The notes under the pieces: generated by a model
Databases searched by the model: none
The model's input: only the letters and a program-made list of their open reading frames with translations
Told to the model about the DNA's origin: nothing
Made by a program: the position numbers and the translations under genes
Source: Nereocystis luetkeana
Taxonomy: Eukaryota > Sar > Phaeophyceae > Laminariales > Laminariaceae
Direction: 5' to 3'
DNA: 64,000 nt
Assembly: GCA_031213475.1 (NCBI GenBank)
Contig: JARUPZ010000035.1
Span: 1,559,199-1,623,198, forward strand
Shown: one piece after another, positions 1 through 15,000 of the stretch
Position numbering within the stretch: position 1 is the first letter of the stretch
How the letters are laid out: every line of letters starts with the position of its first letter

Positions 1-3000
1 TATTTTGTCCGCACAACGCTAAAACGGGTTTTGACACCCGTTTAGGACCGCAGTCCCGTTGGTGGGGACAAACTAAAAGTTTACTGGTTCGTCCCCAAAA
101 CGGGTTAGAGCGACAAGAACTCCAGAACAGGAACAACAAAAAGCAAGGACACGTAGCCCCATGTTCATCGCTATCAACAAATACCCTACGTGCCCTGCTC
201 CAAGTTTGTTTCATTCCCCCCGCCCTCTCGTCTTGAATATGATCCGACTTTTCACCATTATAGCGCAACTACACGGAAGCCGACCCTCTCTAGGACTTTG
301 ACTTTATTTGCAAAAATAAAATAAAAAAAAAGGATTCAATTGTTGAGAGCGCCTTGCAGCGTGGGTAGAGGCACAATTCGATGCGAGCCGACGAGGGAAG
401 AAAAGGCTGAAATCTTCTCGCCATAAAAACGAACGCACGTACGGGTAGCGGGAAGGGGGGAGAAGAGCCTGCTATGTGACCCCGGATCTGAGTTACGAGT
501 TGGAAGGAGAGAAAGAAGAAGATGGGCGAAGATAATAAATGGGATGAGCAAAAAAGAAAAAAAGAAAAAAAAAATATATATATATATATCTCCGCGTTAT
601 GAGGGGGGGGGGGGGGAGGGGAGAAGACGCTGGAACCCGACCGTCCAATCTGTGGCCACAGCGGCTGAACGTATCGTTTGCCTGTTGAGCACTTGTGTTC
701 CACGGATGGGTCGTTAGGTCTCGGCACCTTTTCCCCAATCATTAGCCCGAAGAGAAGAGACGGTACAGGTACGGCTTTCTTTTACGAATGGCCCTGAAAT
801 GGTTGAAACGTGAGAGAAACAAAACAGAGGGAAAACGAGAGAAAAAAAAAAAAACTACAACGACGACCGCCCAAAAGGGAAACCAAAGTGGGAAAAAAAT
901 CAAGGGCACCTTCTAGTAAGGCAGTCCCCTTTTGGGGACGAATCACTCAAATCGCAAGTGGTTCGTCTCCGAAACGGGACTACAGTCTCAAGATGGATAA
1001 GAAGGGTGCATGTATCCCGGACGTACCCAGGTACCCAACCGAGTAGTCTAATATGGGGTTACCCTACCCGGGTACCAAACCGATTGTGACCAAAAACAAT
1101 CAGGTTTTTTGGTGGCCGGGTACACATCCCAGAGTGAACTCTTGGAAATTAGATGCTATATAACCGGTCGTTGGGCGCACGAGCATCAAACAACAGTCAC
1201 CAATAAAAAACAACGACCACTAAATGAACCAATCAACTCATCACCACAATCAACCCGCACTGACCACCCGATCAGCGATCATCCACCTTTATTCTTCAAT
1301 CAACCACCAACCGCCGAAACAACTACCGATCGATCACCACAACAATCAACGACCACCGAAACAACCGATCATCCCCAAAACAACCAACGAACAAACCACG
1401 GGGCCAAACAGTGACAAATTATCAACAACCAAACCGATCAGCAATGGCAGACTAGAGCAGACCCCCCAACGACACCCCACCTCCAGCCCACTCTCCACCA
1501 TCGCCAGCGCCCAATCACAACCACCACCCAATCACCTATCAACGACCACTCCACCACCGATCAACGACCAACAAAAAATGAAAAACACCAACCAACCAAC
1601 CGTGGGCCCAATCACAACCACCACCCAATCACCTATCAACGACCACTCCACCACCGATCAACGACCAACTAAAAAAAACGAAACACCAACCAACCAACCG
1701 TGGGCGCAAGAGTGACCCAAGACCGCCAACCCATCAACCCCAATCAGCACTCTGGTACACACTAACAGAGCCCCCCAAAGCACCCCCCCCCCCCCCCATT
1801 CTATGAGATGCGAGGGTCTACGGTCATACGACTACCGCCATGCATGAGATCGAGTACCCCCCCCCCACCCCCTCCCCCCCAAACTCACGATCATCGCCAG
1901 GCGCTTCAGGCGGGTTCCACCGAACTTGCCGGTCTTGACGCAAAGGCCGCTCGCCTCGGCGAAGTCTCCTCCACCGTCCGCCAGCATGGTCACCTTGTCG
2001 GCGGCGTCGAGAGACTTGATCCACCGGCTCATCACGAACGCGTCGTTCACGGACAGGCATGCCACCGTGTCCACGCCCTTCGCCTGTTGGTGGCCAGGTA
2101 GAGAGTGCGTTGCGGTGCGGTGCGGTGAGGTGCGCTTCCCGCTACAGTGCGGTCGGTGCGTTTATAGGTTGCGTTGCTGTGCGTTTAGGACGAGCGCTAC
2201 AACAGGAGTAGCATTTGTTTCGCGTAACCGCTGCTTGCTGTTTTTTGCGATCCCGTTACAGTGCGATGGGTGCGTTTATAGGGGTTGCGTTGCCGTGCGT
2301 TTGGGGCGCGTGCTACGTAGAGGATAGGCAGTGTTGAAAATCGCGCCAAAAAAGGTGCGCTACGATTTATTGTGCGATACGATCGTCTTGGTAGATTTTT
2401 TTTAATCGCGATCGATCGCAAACGAAAAGAAACATTGCACATCGCGAACCCATGGTAAAACTACAGAGTGCCCAATAGTGTCGGTTAGTGTTATCCCTAG
2501 CTGCTATTGCAGGGGACCATATTGAATAGGATCTACGGTACACGCAAAAAAACTATATACGAAGTATTTCGCTATTATTACTAGCAATATTTGGTCCTAT
2601 TTATTATGGTCCCCCGTAGTAGGGCGTGGGATTGTTCATCGCGTGGCCCTTCTATTCTTCTCAAAAGCCTGCTTTTGGGTGAGACGTAAAACAGCTTTTA
2701 TATCCCCTGGCCAATAGGGGGCTGTGTATCGGTACAATTTAACGATACTCTATATATAACGTAGATAAGCCGATATATCGAAAACATGTCGGCGAGCGCA
2801 GCGAACCGGCGAGCACAGCGAAGCTTCCGCGCGAAGGAGCGGAAGTTCGCCGTGTGAGCCCCGGAGCCCCCCCCAGGCTGGCGAGGGGGGCCCGCTGTAG
2901 GCGCCGCCGGGGGCAGAAAAATTGAGCACTTTCGCTTCATTTCCCATCAAAATTGGTCCCAAATACGCCATCAAAATTGATTTTGGTATACGAAAACTTG

Positions 3001-6000
3001 AGAAATAAGTGTGGACAGGGGTTTCCCCTCGCTCTCCGGGGCGCAAAAAAATAAAAATGATTTTGTTCAGCCAACAAAATTGAGCGAAACCTTCGAAAAA
3101 CATAACCGGCAATCTATGCGGCTGTGATGTTATTTTATGTCATACCAGTATACGTTACTTTTAGATATTTTAGCAGACTGCACGTTGTAGCATACCTTGT
3201 ACCTGGTACCTATTGATATGTATCTCTGCTGGCCTTTGCTGGTTTCCATTTAGTTTTTCTGGATGGAAACGTCAAATTAAAAAACAAACTACACAGATAT
3301 CATAGCCCGCTAGTGGTGGCAACCAACCTGCAAGCACCTGAATAGTAGCCTAAAATGTACTGCCGATCGAACAAAGTGAGCCGATTCCAACAGCAACAGC
3401 AAAACAAGTAGCTAAACATTCCAAGGAAAGAGAAACACCACTAAGCACCGGCCCTCCTACTGATTGCATCTAGCAGGTGGTACTTTCGCGCTAATTTTAG
3501 GACACTACACCGCGTTCCTCCAACATTCGCGCTGGCACGATAATTTCTTAAGGGCAGACGTCCTCCACTTCTCTTGCCACACCCCAAACGTATACGGAGG
3601 TACACGAGAAGCTCGACGTTCTTGCTGCTCGTGGAATTTCTCGCGGGCACTAACCACGACAAGCCCCGCGATAGAAAACGTGCGCTCGGATTTAGCGCTT
3701 GCGACGCTGGAAGGGCAAGCACACGACGAGCCAGTCCGCTGACCCCTCGGCGCTCATTGGGTGCTACTGACGTGCGTGTGCTTGCTGTCTGCTGCTACGA
3801 GTACTGCTGTTGGAGGACGCTGCGTGTGATGCAGGACGTCGAGACGAGGTGCATATCCCCTGTTTCCCTGCTATGTACGCCTTCCTACTCTGCAGGAACC
3901 CCATACCCTAAAATATCGGCTCGGCTTCCCGATGTAAAGTATATATCGGATCGTCCGATATATCGAAAAACATCGGTATCGATACACAGCCCTACTGGTC
4001 ATACTTCGAAGTATGATATTATCGTATCAGCACGCGTGTCCAAAAAAAACCCGGGGAACTTCGAAAAAAACGGAGCGATGTTTACGTACGTACCTGGTAT
4101 ATATACCCAAGAAGCGTAAGAGCCCACACCTGAACACAAAATATGTGCGCTCGCCTCATTCGGCCATTCGACCTTCCAACAACGCTATTCAGAACTCGTC
4201 TCAAATGAGCAGCACCGACCTTGAACTGGTCGACGAGGGCGATGAATGAGGGCAGGTGGTCGTCAGTGCAGGTAGGCGTGAACGCTCCGGGGACGCCGCA
4301 GATCACAACCTTCTTGCCAGCGAAGATGTCCGCCACGGAGTGGTCCTATTTTGGAGCAGGAAAAGGAAAAAGAAGGAACAGGGAAGGAAACAAGGAAAGC
4401 AGAGGAACAGCCCGGTGTTCAAAGGGGAGGAGGCGGGGAGGGGGAGGGGGGGGGCTTCGTGGTTCGCTTTCTCGGTCGTCGATGAGCTTTTCGAGATACT
4501 CATGTTGGATACGAGTACTCGTGCCAGGTACCAGGTATTAGATACTTCGCATCATAGATAGGACCGACAAGTATTCAAGCACCCGGCACACAGCGAGGGA
4601 GCGATACAGAGAAATAATCACGCCGCAGCATCACGCACGTACCCGAAACAGCAGCAGCAGCAGTGTGGGTGGCAGACGATAACCCCACAACAACTCTTGG
4701 TATTATACTATTTGTGTACAAGTTAAGCACTCGTACTGTCTTGCCTTCGTCCCGGGCGAAAATTAAAAAAAAAAAAAAAAAATTGATGTAATAGCAGCAC
4801 ACACAAGCTGTTGGGAGGGAGGTGTCGCCAATTTGTCCGACCGAGAAAAAGTACCTGCTGAACCGAACCTCCCCTCTTTCCTCATCATGCCATTTCGTCA
4901 TCTACGAGTTTCGTCAAGTGTATCACCTGCACTCGTGCAGACCGAGCGACGCCATTCGCCCCCTGCCCCCCCCACCCCCCCCCCCCCTTCCCCCTGCCTA
5001 TAAAAAAAAAAACGTTCACGTATCGGACACATCAACATATAGATCAGATCCCCACTCTAGATCAGAGTCCCACCTAACGATCTACGTACCTAAGATATGT
5101 CAGTTCGCGGCGGATATGTACATCCCTGACCTGTATGTATGATGTGGCTTGTGCCTCCGGGTGTGAGCCGTATATACAGTCTGCATAAAAACCACCTGAA
5201 CCCCCTTGGTTTGGATCGGATCTGAACTACAGCAGCAGTATATTATATCATAATATTGATTGTGCTCAAGTTATTGATTGTGCTCAAGAACACGACGGAG
5301 ATGTTCCATCCAACATTAGGGAGTTCCATTCATTCATGTGGGATTATAAGAGCGGGAGATTTACGGTGGATATTCTGCGGGACAAACGGGAGATTTATTG
5401 AGCCGGCAACGTGGTGGATAATCGCGTGCATGCTTCGCCATCGGCTGTCACTCGACAGCTCGGATATAAAATATACAAGAGGAGTTCCGTGTTGTTGTCT
5501 GGATGGAGTCAACCACGCGTTCTCGTGCCAGCTGCGTCTATACCCTTGGAGATCAATCAACACACACACGGATCCTGCACAACAGATCCAAACGGCAGAT
5601 CAACATACTACATTTTACTCGAAAGCCTAGATCCTGATCATGACGGCAGATCGAAATCTGTATCATCTAGATCGTGATCTGTCCATATCATCTAGATCGT
5701 GATCTGTCTATATCATCTAGATCTGTCTATATCATCTAGATCGTGATCTGTCTATATCATCTAGATCGTGATCTGTCTATATCATCTAGATCGTGATCTG
5801 TCTGTATTGCGTGTGCGAAAGCATCGCAAGCAGGCAGCAAACACTCACGGCCGGTCCGCCCTCCCCGAGGATCTGGAAAGAGGTGCCCTCAGGCAGCTTG
5901 TCACCCTCCTTGAGCACCATTGCCAATCTGTCCCAACGCAACACAGCAGGCGGGAGCGGGGGGGGGGGGGGGGGGGGGGGGAGGGGGTGAAATGCAAACC

Positions 6001-9000
6001 GACAGAAAAACGCGCCGTCCGAGTGGTTGAGGAAAAAGAAGAAGATTTTTTTGGACCGAAAATTGAAGCGAATATCGTAAGAAAAACAAATGTGAAGAAC
6101 AAAACCAAGACAATATTTGAGTGACCCCTTCGTGTATCATACAAAAACGCATGTTCTGTCGTCCTCAAGCCGTCCGTCCCTATCGGTTTTTCCGTCCATA
6201 TTTTTTTTTAACGTTTTGCCGAGTCTTACAAGACACATGCTCCCGGGGGGAGACGCTACTGCGGTACGCTTCGAGTACACGCAGAGTTGCACGGGTTTTT
6301 TTTTTCTGGATCCGTCTCGCCTTTATTTTAGTATTGGGGGATTGTAAGCCGACACAATCGATCTCAAACCCTGTTAATGCAGTGACTGCTGTCTCTACAA
6401 TAAAAAAAAACACGGAATGCCAGCAGGGTCTTTTGTTAATGCCAGATTCTGCCAACATTTGCGATCGGGAGGTAAATGCACACCAAGGAAGAAAAACGTA
6501 CGCGAATCACTGCCGTGGCGACCCAGCTTGGATCCTCGTATTGTGAGGGTTGGCCGTGCGGTATGGAACGAGATGCCTTCCTTTCCGCCATGATCCCACC
6601 TACAACGCCCAGGGCTCATTTCCAAATAGTGTCGTAGAGGAGTCGCACAGAAGATCACGTACCGCTGTAGATATGATATGTACCAGATATCTGGTACCAG
6701 GTATGTACTACACAATTTTCTTTTTTCGGGATCACGGCTGACTTGAATTCTCGGGGGTGTCGTGACCTGAAGAGGGACAACCCAAGAACACAGGCAGGCT
6801 TTCGTTCCTCGTGCAGTATCAACTACAGTATACACTCAAACTTGTACTTGAACGTCGCCAACGGGTAAAAACGAAGAAAGCTCTTGAAAAAGATCTTGCG
6901 AGAGCTCAAGAAAAAAATATACAGCCGCCGGGCAAGTAACACCGACCAGCCCAAACGAGTTTCTTCTATATAGATACAGCAGGAGTTCTTTATACCAGCT
7001 GCTTTATACGAGTACCGCTTTCCGGCAAGATTACTTACTCTTCTTTTCTTCGTATACTCCGTATACCTGGTATCATCATTTTTTTTTCTTCTTTTTTTTG
7101 CTCATCCCATCCATTATCTTCGCACATCTTCTTCTCTCTCTCCTTCCCACTCGTAACTCAGATCCGGGGTCACATAGCAGGCTCTTCTCCCCACTTCCCG
7201 CTACGGTACGTGCCTTCATTTTTATCGCGAGAAGATTTCAGCCTTTTCTTCCCTCGTCGACTCGCATCGAATTGTGCCTACCACCAGGTATTAACTAGTT
7301 TCAGTTATTAATATCAGGTACACCTGGTATACTCGTACAGCCAGTACAACGAACGAAACACAGTAGAAGTTGATTTTACTCGTGTACTAAATGACAAGAA
7401 AAAAACAGCAGGCACAATCGTCGGCTCGGAAAAACACGTGTGTAGGCGTTCTCGTACATATCTCCGGTCCGGGGTTCATCGTCATCATCGGTCTTGGCCT
7501 TCTTGCAGACCCTTTGTTCACTGGCGGACATGATACAGAGACTCTACGATTCTCTCGGGGTGGAAGTGGCCCTGGTAGAGTCTGCAGTGCTCCTGGCTAT
7601 ATAGAGGTGGGTACCTATGTAGACGGAAAATACAAAAAATCGAAAGAAAATACAACAACAAAAATCAAAAACCGGATAACGAGGCGTTATTCTCGAAAGA
7701 AAAAAACGTGATCTCTTTACGAGTCGAAAATCGGGAAACGAGGTGTTATTTTGGCAAGAAAAAAACGGTCTACCAGGTATCATAGGTACTACAAGTGTTC
7801 ACTGCTCGTTGTCCCGGCCGCGAAAGAAAACTTCCTGCCGAAGTGAATCACCATCCCAGTTCCCGCCGATAAAACGCCCCAAGAAACTATTTCCTGTTGG
7901 GTTATCGGCACCTACCTATGATGTTATACACCCTCCCTTCTCGTCCATGAAATACGTTGTCTGCGGTGAGACTGTCGCCGTAAACTATAAAAGTCAAGGG
8001 TACCTGGCCCAGTTTTCGGGACTCGAGTCAACGAGTCGACAGAGTACCCATCCATTGAGAAGGACCCAGTCCTCAAGAGAGCCTGGGGGCCTAAACGACT
8101 CGAGACCCGCCAGTCCAGTCACCAGAATGCCTGCAGAGGGCCTAAAGTGACTCTCGAGTCCGGTCTGTCCCCACAGCAGTACCCTAGGGCTGAAAGGGCT
8201 TGAGCCCCGCCAGTCCACAGGGTGCCCGGGGGTGTGAAAAGATCGAGTCCTGCCAGTACCCAAGGTGGAAGGGGGCCTGAAAGGACTTGAGTCTGGCCAG
8301 TCCCAAGGGTACGAGAAGCCGATGTGACTGGCACCCGCAGGAGTGCAGGAGTGCATACTATGAGGGGCTATGCATACTATTAATATCATCTGGTCCCTTC
8401 CCGTCAAGCGAAAACAGATTTTTCGCGGGTAATCACCATCCCGTTCCGTCAAGAAACCAATCAAATATACTGGTAAATGTTTCTGATGTGCCCACCGGAA
8501 ATTGCCAGCTGCAGTGACTCGCCAACCACATTACTTTCCGAGCTCGGATGAAATCTTTCACGATCTTGGTAGACTTTCTACCGCTGCTCTCTGCTCTGCT
8601 ACATACAACACCTGGTGGTATTTACCAGGGTATCATTTATTTCCAGAGTTCGGGCGGAAATGATGAATAATGGGAGGGTGGGGTTGCTATTGTTTACCAG
8701 TACTTATTTCTTATCTGAATTCGGGGAGATGAAAAAGTTGTCGATGCCCGCCCGGCCTTGCACGCACTGCTCTGCTCTGCGTGATGCGAGGCACCACCGA
8801 CAGTAGTACGGTATGGTTGTAGGATAGATCTTTGTAATAAGTCCGTGCTCCGAACCGCGTGCCCGTTTTCTGGCACTGATGACGTGATTTCATGCCACTT
8901 TTGAACGAAAATGTAAGGACCGTTTGATAATAATACTAGTGCCTAAACGGTGCTTATATTTGAGTTCATCGTATTGTATCATGTACCAGGTACAATTATC

Positions 9001-12000
9001 AAAGCGCAGAACGTGTCTCATACACCAGGTACCCGTGAGGTACCTGGGAACCGCTACGACCTGGTACCTGGTTGTGTTCGAACAGCCACAACAACACCAA
9101 CAGGAAGCAAGCCAACACCAAAAACAAACAAGACCACCAAGAACAATCACGGCAGCCAAAACAGGGCCCGACGACCGTGTACCGGTAGCCGTACAGCAGC
9201 AGTAGCAGTAACCCTCGGATAACCAACAACAGATCATTCGCTGCTCTGCTGTTCGTTTCGTCAGTTGGCGTGCATGCCAGGCTCTTTCTTGCTCTCGTTA
9301 CGAGGACTGCTGCTGCCCTTCGGGGCATATACCACTTCCGTTCCCCTCGCTGCCTCGGCAAGGAATGCTGCGAGGCATGCCTTATCAGGCTAATAGCGAG
9401 TGGGGTAGGTCTTTCTGGCGGGTGTAAGGTCGGACTCACCCTCAAGGAGTGATACCTTCTTGCTGCTGTCTGTGGCCGCGAGGCTCAGGCGGCAGTAGAG
9501 TTGGGTCGTACGTGGTGCGTCAGGCACGGAGACCTTCGATTCGCGCGTCTTTTTTAGGCAGCTGCGGCAGAGCAGCAATGCTCAATCGGGGTGTCCGTGC
9601 GCGGAGGGAGACGCCACCACAGGCCACACTACGGCACAGTCTATTACGCCGGTAGGAGGCTGGATTCGACGACGAGGGAGGAGGGAGACTGAGCGTCGAC
9701 GTGCGGGGAACAGACGGATTGACCTCCCCCTGCGCGAGATTTTTTTTTTTTCAGATCAGAACCGAAAGTGCGAGGAGCATTTTGTTTTTCAGGATGACGG
9801 AGAAAGGGAATCGACTGGAAGGGAATGACAACGAGTGAACGCGCAAAGGAGCGGGTGGATTGGGCCAAGGCGATGAGGCGGCTATGAAGAGCGGCAGGAA
9901 GACGGTGCATGGAGACCCATGATCTGCGCGCACACTATCATCACGAGAGAAGCAGTCATAGTTTGTTTTTTCCTGGTATTGTTTTTCACGCGGCAGAATA
10001 GTATCTACCGGTACTTGTTATTAACGTCGTCACTGGTCTTTGTAGTTTAACGAGTTGTATAATCTTCATGGGGAATAACCCACGCAACTATCAGGGACGT
10101 GGTATCATAACTGTGCTGCACAATTTTGTGTCAGACAGTCCCGGAAGAGATGGCGATGGTTGATATTCGTGTGGTAGTAAGGTTCGATTGCTCCTTTTTC
10201 ACTGCATATCCGCGAGTCTTGACTTTGACAGCACTCCAGATAGCAGGCAGGTGTGTTCCTCTTTCGTTTTCACGACTACCGTGCGTTTCGTACGGTGCAG
10301 GCAGCACTTCAGACAGCATCCGCTGTAGTCAGCAGCCACGAGTTGGTTAGTGGTGGGAACGGGGGTAGTCTATGTTATAGTTGAGAGGATATACCCGCGG
10401 CCATGTTAGTTCAGTTTGCACATTGGTTTTAGCTCGTGTGCGCTTTCTTCGTCTCGTGCAATTTGAGGCAGCCGAATTTTGGATTTTTTTTTGTTTTTCG
10501 GATCTTCCTAGGGCTCCAGCACCTTTGTGTGACCACGGACTCCTTCGTCAGAGAGTTAATGTGAGAACAACAACAACAAACAACCAACCTGGACCGAAAT
10601 ATAGGCGGCGTTCGCGGAAACCCGAATACAGGTAAATAGCAGTATATAGATGTGGATTGCGTTACACGTACGCGTTTGACGCGCCGGAAACGCAAAGAGA
10701 GTTTTCGGTGAGGATCACATGCATGCTGGCTTTTTGACATTCAGGGCCGGTCTTGTCGAGGGCCAAATAAACGAAAAAAAAAACGAAATGAAAAAACGAA
10801 AAACAGAACTAAAGAGTACGTGAGTTTTATTGGTCAAATTGTAAAAATTAGAAGTAGAGATCCCGATACCTCCGTTTTCACATTTCGTTTTTTTTAAGTC
10901 CTCTCCAGAGGACTTGAAAAAAAAACGAAATGGGTGCCAAATAAACGAAATATGGGATACCCAGGGTCGAAGAGGAACATAGAAGGAGTTCGACGCGTTG
11001 GGATGAAGTTCCGATAAAGTTTTTGCGACCGGTTGACAAACGCACGATGGCCGAGGTAGTGCTTGTGGCTGCCACGCGGCTTGTCTGCTGACGGCGCGAG
11101 CAGATATGGGTAGGGAATCACCATGGGGTGCCCTCGTAAGATATGGGTAGGGAATCACCATGGGGTGCCCTCGTAAGAAACCGGGGGATCAGGAAGTGGC
11201 TGTGGCGGTATATTTTTCGACATGAGTCCCACTCAACTTCAAACGTCTGCCATCGAACAGCGATGGCCGATACACAAGTTCTAGAGCACTCCGTAGGGAG
11301 CGGGTTGGACCACGAGAACCGCCTGCTGTGGAGGGTGCCTTACGTGTTCGAGTTGTGTCTATCCACCGTCGCTGTCGAGCGCTATCGCCGGGAACCACGT
11401 GCTGTGGCGGTTGAGTCATTCTGAAAAATTGCACCGCGTAAAAATTCGACTCGGCTTCTTATATTTATCTCGTTTTTTTTTTCGTTTTTTTTGCCCTCGT
11501 TAAACCTATGCCAATGGAAACGCGAATTTCAAAAGTTTTTCTTCAAATATATCGCTTTAAAAAAACAGCCGAAAATTTTCTCGTACCGCCGCTGTGGGAA
11601 AAAAAAAAAAAAGTGTGATTTATTCTTTTTTTCCCCCAACGGCTGCAGGCGGCGCAATTTGTGTTTTTCTGGTCGCAAATTGTCAACACGATGAAGCCGA
11701 TGTTGGCCCAACATCGGTCCCAGATTTGCTTTTTTTGGGCTCTTCCATAAGTTAGGAACTTTTTTTTATTTTGGGTGGCTCATAGGAAGCGAGTTCTGAT
11801 TTTTTTTGGCGGGTATCTTTGAAATTCAAACTTTTTATTGCAACTTCGCTGCACCATTGGCATAGGTCTAACTTTTGGAAAAGCCCAAAAAAAGCAAATC
11901 TGGGGCCGATGTTGGGCCAACATCGGCTTGAGAAAAACTCAGGCCGATCTTTGGTGCGAAGCGGCGAGATTCCGAGTCCTCGACAGACATCGATCAACAA

Positions 12001-15000
12001 AACCAACGATTGCGTCATGAATTCTGAACGGAGGGCGCTCGTTAGGGGCTCCGACCCACTCTAGGGTCACCGTCTTCACACCATGGCCGGTGTCATGTGG
12101 CGGGAGCTGACCAGGCGTGTGATAAAAAAACATTGGGCCGCTGGTTTGCACAAAACAGAAGACAAAACTTCTCCATCCGTCTCGAATGGCAAAAAATAGA
12201 CTTTTTTTCAGGTTTGGGAGGATACCGTAGGACGCCGCCGGCAAGCTCTCGCCCCCTAGACCATGGATCCACCTGATATACTCGAGGCTGTCATCTATAC
12301 TCGTTGGGCTTGCCAGATACCGAGTGGGTTGGCCGCGGGCTGAGTCTATGTCGAGATCGAGCGTCGATCGTCGCACGAGCTGGTTTCGATCACCGTGTTG
12401 ACAATTTGCGACCAGAAAAACACAAATTGCGCCGCCTGCAGCCGTTGGGGGAAAAAAAAGAAAAAAACAAACTTTTTTCTCTTTTTTTCCCACAGCGGCG
12501 GTACGAGAATTTTTTCGGCTGTTTTTTTAAAGCGATATATTTGAAAAAAAACTTTTGAACTTCGCGTTTCCATTGGCATAGGTCTTAGGAACTTTTTTTT
12601 TTTCCTAGGTGGCCCATAGGAAAGCGTGTTCTGATTTTCTTTGGCGGGTATCTTTGAAATTCAAAGTTTTTATTGCAACTTCGCTGTACCATTGGCATAG
12701 GTCTTAGGACTCAACCTGCTGTTATTTGCGAAAAACGAAAGTCTGTTCGTTTTATTTCGTTTTTTTTTTCGTTTATTTGGCCCTCGATAAGACCGGCCCT
12801 CAGGGGCAGAGGAAAAAAAATGAAATCCCCCCCCGCGTGTTTGATTGGAAGGTACCTGGTACAGCAGTACTTATTAGGTACGTACTCGTACGTCAAAATA
12901 CCCAAAACTGTACCATTGAATACCTGGTACTGCTGCTGTATGTGTGTGTGTGTTTTTCACATTGAGTGAAGAATACCAGGTACACTGAAATATTACCAAT
13001 AGAAATACGTACCAGGTACCTGGTAGAAACTCGTATCAGTATGAGCTAGTCGGTGTTGCTTGCCCCGTGACTATGCACATGTATGATACGAGTCTGCGAG
13101 TACTTCTTTTGTTTTTTTGTATTACAAGCAGTAGACATACCGCATCACCGATACCACCTCAACCACCACCATCACGGCCACCGGCAGAGCTCATGCTCCT
13201 TTGACTCGCGCGGTGCACTTCCTCGCGGGGAAAGCACCACCGACACAGACGGCCACGAGGCGAGCTCCGTTTGCCCTTTGCTTGGGGGGACGAGAGCAAG
13301 GTCACGCCAGTTTTTGATGTGGTTTTCGAGTGCCCTCTTTATCATCACAGAAACTAATTACCAGGCAGGCAAGTATTTTTCCAACTAAAAAAGGCACGTT
13401 AGCTGTGAGTTCACCCGATCGGTCGATACTCGACTTTGCAAAATGCGTGATAACCATGAGCGCGATTTACCACTGGTGAAAAAAAAAACCTGTATATATT
13501 CACCGAAAAAACTCTACTTCGAGCGATGTTTCTGAGTTTCTGATACAGGATACACTTGTCCCGACCGCCACCTTTAGAGCGAGAGTCGGCTTGCCGTGGC
13601 AGTGGAGCGCGCGACTCGTACTCGTCGTGGATCACAGGGAGCAGAGAGAGCTCTACAGAGCTTGCATTGCGGGGACTCCAGGACACAAAAGCAGACACTT
13701 TGTACTACTACTGCTGTCATGTACCAGGTACCTGATACCTTGTACTCGTATTGTTTTTGGTTTTCGTGCCTGGTACGTACCAAAGGTGGTATGTACCAGA
13801 GGTATGGGCGCTTCGTATGTAGAGCTTGAGTTGTGGGGACTCTACGGCACAAATCACGCGATACATCAAGCGCGCATATGGGGAAAGGGCACGAGTATAA
13901 CTACTGCTGTGTTGTACGTGCTCTATACACGTGGATATGGCTATTGCACGAGTACGAGTACATCAGGGGGGGGGTAGCGACTTCGGAGAGTACTGCACAA
14001 CCGGAGATATTATTGGACAAAAGGCCGGCTTGAAGGCATATTATCGGTTCCAGGTACATGCATGTACTATTAATACTACTATGGGCGTTGTCCTCATCAC
14101 TCACCGAGATGCGCTGTGGATCGAGCGTACGCCAACCGCCTGTGGGACCGGGAGTGGGTTGTACAGTAGTGCGAGACGAGACCAGGCAAGATAGGACGCG
14201 AGCAAGCCGCAGGAAGGAGCGGAGGGACGGACGAACAGAAGACGGAATGATGTGGAGGGGGGGGGTTGGAGATAGTTGGAGACAGACCACAGGACTACGC
14301 AAAGCAAGAAAGAAGCACGACGAAAACACGCCGCAGTTTACCATCTCCCATCTCCCATGTCCTACATATCTGTACATATTGAGTGACGCGCAGTGTACTT
14401 TCGACGAAAACCACACAGCAGTAGTAGTAGTAGTATTATAGTGTTGTAGTTAGTTGTTTTACCGTGTCGTGGGTTGATGGTTGATAAATTTGATGACGCA
14501 GGCAACGAACGGGCCAGGCGTATTATATGTCTAGGCACAAGAGACAAGGCATGCACCATGCAAGCTGCAGCTCGGGTAATTGGTTGCAAACATACCGTGC
14601 AGGTTAGCTTTGACCCACGACGGGGTATGACGCTAACAAAAATGGAAATTACCGTCATCATTCCATAGTGCGTATTATGTACCCACCATGCACCTGGTAA
14701 CAAATAATACTGCTGTACGTAGAATATTTTTTTCCACTCTGGCTGGTACAAGTATATACCTTAAAATAGACGCCAAACTTGGGATTTTCTATTATTATTA
14801 TTACCTGCACACGATCTACGATTCGATTCACAAAATCAGCGCCTACGTAGTACCAACGTACCACGTACTATATTATTAATACGTATCAGGTATCACGTAC
14901 GAAGAACTGGAAGAACTGCAGACCGTAGATTCCTACTGGTCGATATACGTGCGCAAAAAATTTTTAAGGAACATGCCGTTGTGTCGTGTTGTCGTTGCTT

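Larger units (their letters stand above)
2084..4219 (-). other. Peroxiredoxin intron 4 (2.1 kb)
   Basis: Holds a G/C-rich duplicated block (2100-2330), a MITE-1 copy (2510-2628), and two TACCAGGTA sites (3200, 4091). I see no coding segment. Confidence 0.8.
10743..12802. mobile_element. Two-kilobase element with about 35-bp terminal inverted repeats
   Basis: Left end AGGGCCGGTCTTGTCGAGGG continues CCAAATAAACGAAAAAAA. The right end is its inverse (TTTATTTGGCCCTCGATAAG then ACCGGCCCT). The interior holds poly(A/T)-rich CGAAA motifs, a 37-bp duplication and nested element P sequences. No intact transposase frame is seen, so it is probably non-autonomous. The (C)AGGG start recalls hAT elements, but no clear 8-bp target duplication is visible. 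Confidence 0.65.
5928..14104 (-). other. Peroxiredoxin intron 2 (8.2 kb)
   Basis: Mostly transposon-derived: a poly(G) run (5958-5981), SINE fragment (7087-7289), minisatellite (8040-8335), dispersed repeat R (10236-10592), and a 2-kb terminal-inverted-repeat element (10743-12802). About a dozen TACCAGGTA sites lie here, clustered at 12853-13730. The stretches 5990-7080 and 9240-10230 show nothing I recognise. Confidence 0.75.

Noticed and set aside
1224-1715. 163-codon plus-strand frame, Thr/Asn/Gln/His-rich
   Set aside because: Low-complexity CAA/ACC DNA with a 97-bp tandem repeat, inside an intron of a gene on the other strand.
5640-5805. CRISPR-like array
   Set aside because: The 25-bp units are directly adjacent with no spacers; an ordinary minisatellite in a eukaryotic intron.
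7440-7530. ATG at 7530 (minus) as peroxiredoxin exon 1, peptide MSASEQRVCKKAKTDDDDE
   Set aside because: It needs a weak donor (AT|GTACGAG). The two-exon leader at 15586 and 14139 has canonical sites, the right phases and targeting-like composition. It remains an alternative start for a cytosolic form.
9390-9578. Minus-strand frame ending CTTGAGG|GTGAGT, a possible exon
   Set aside because: Its exit phase (1 or 0) does not join any peroxiredoxin exon, and the peptide has no family resemblance.
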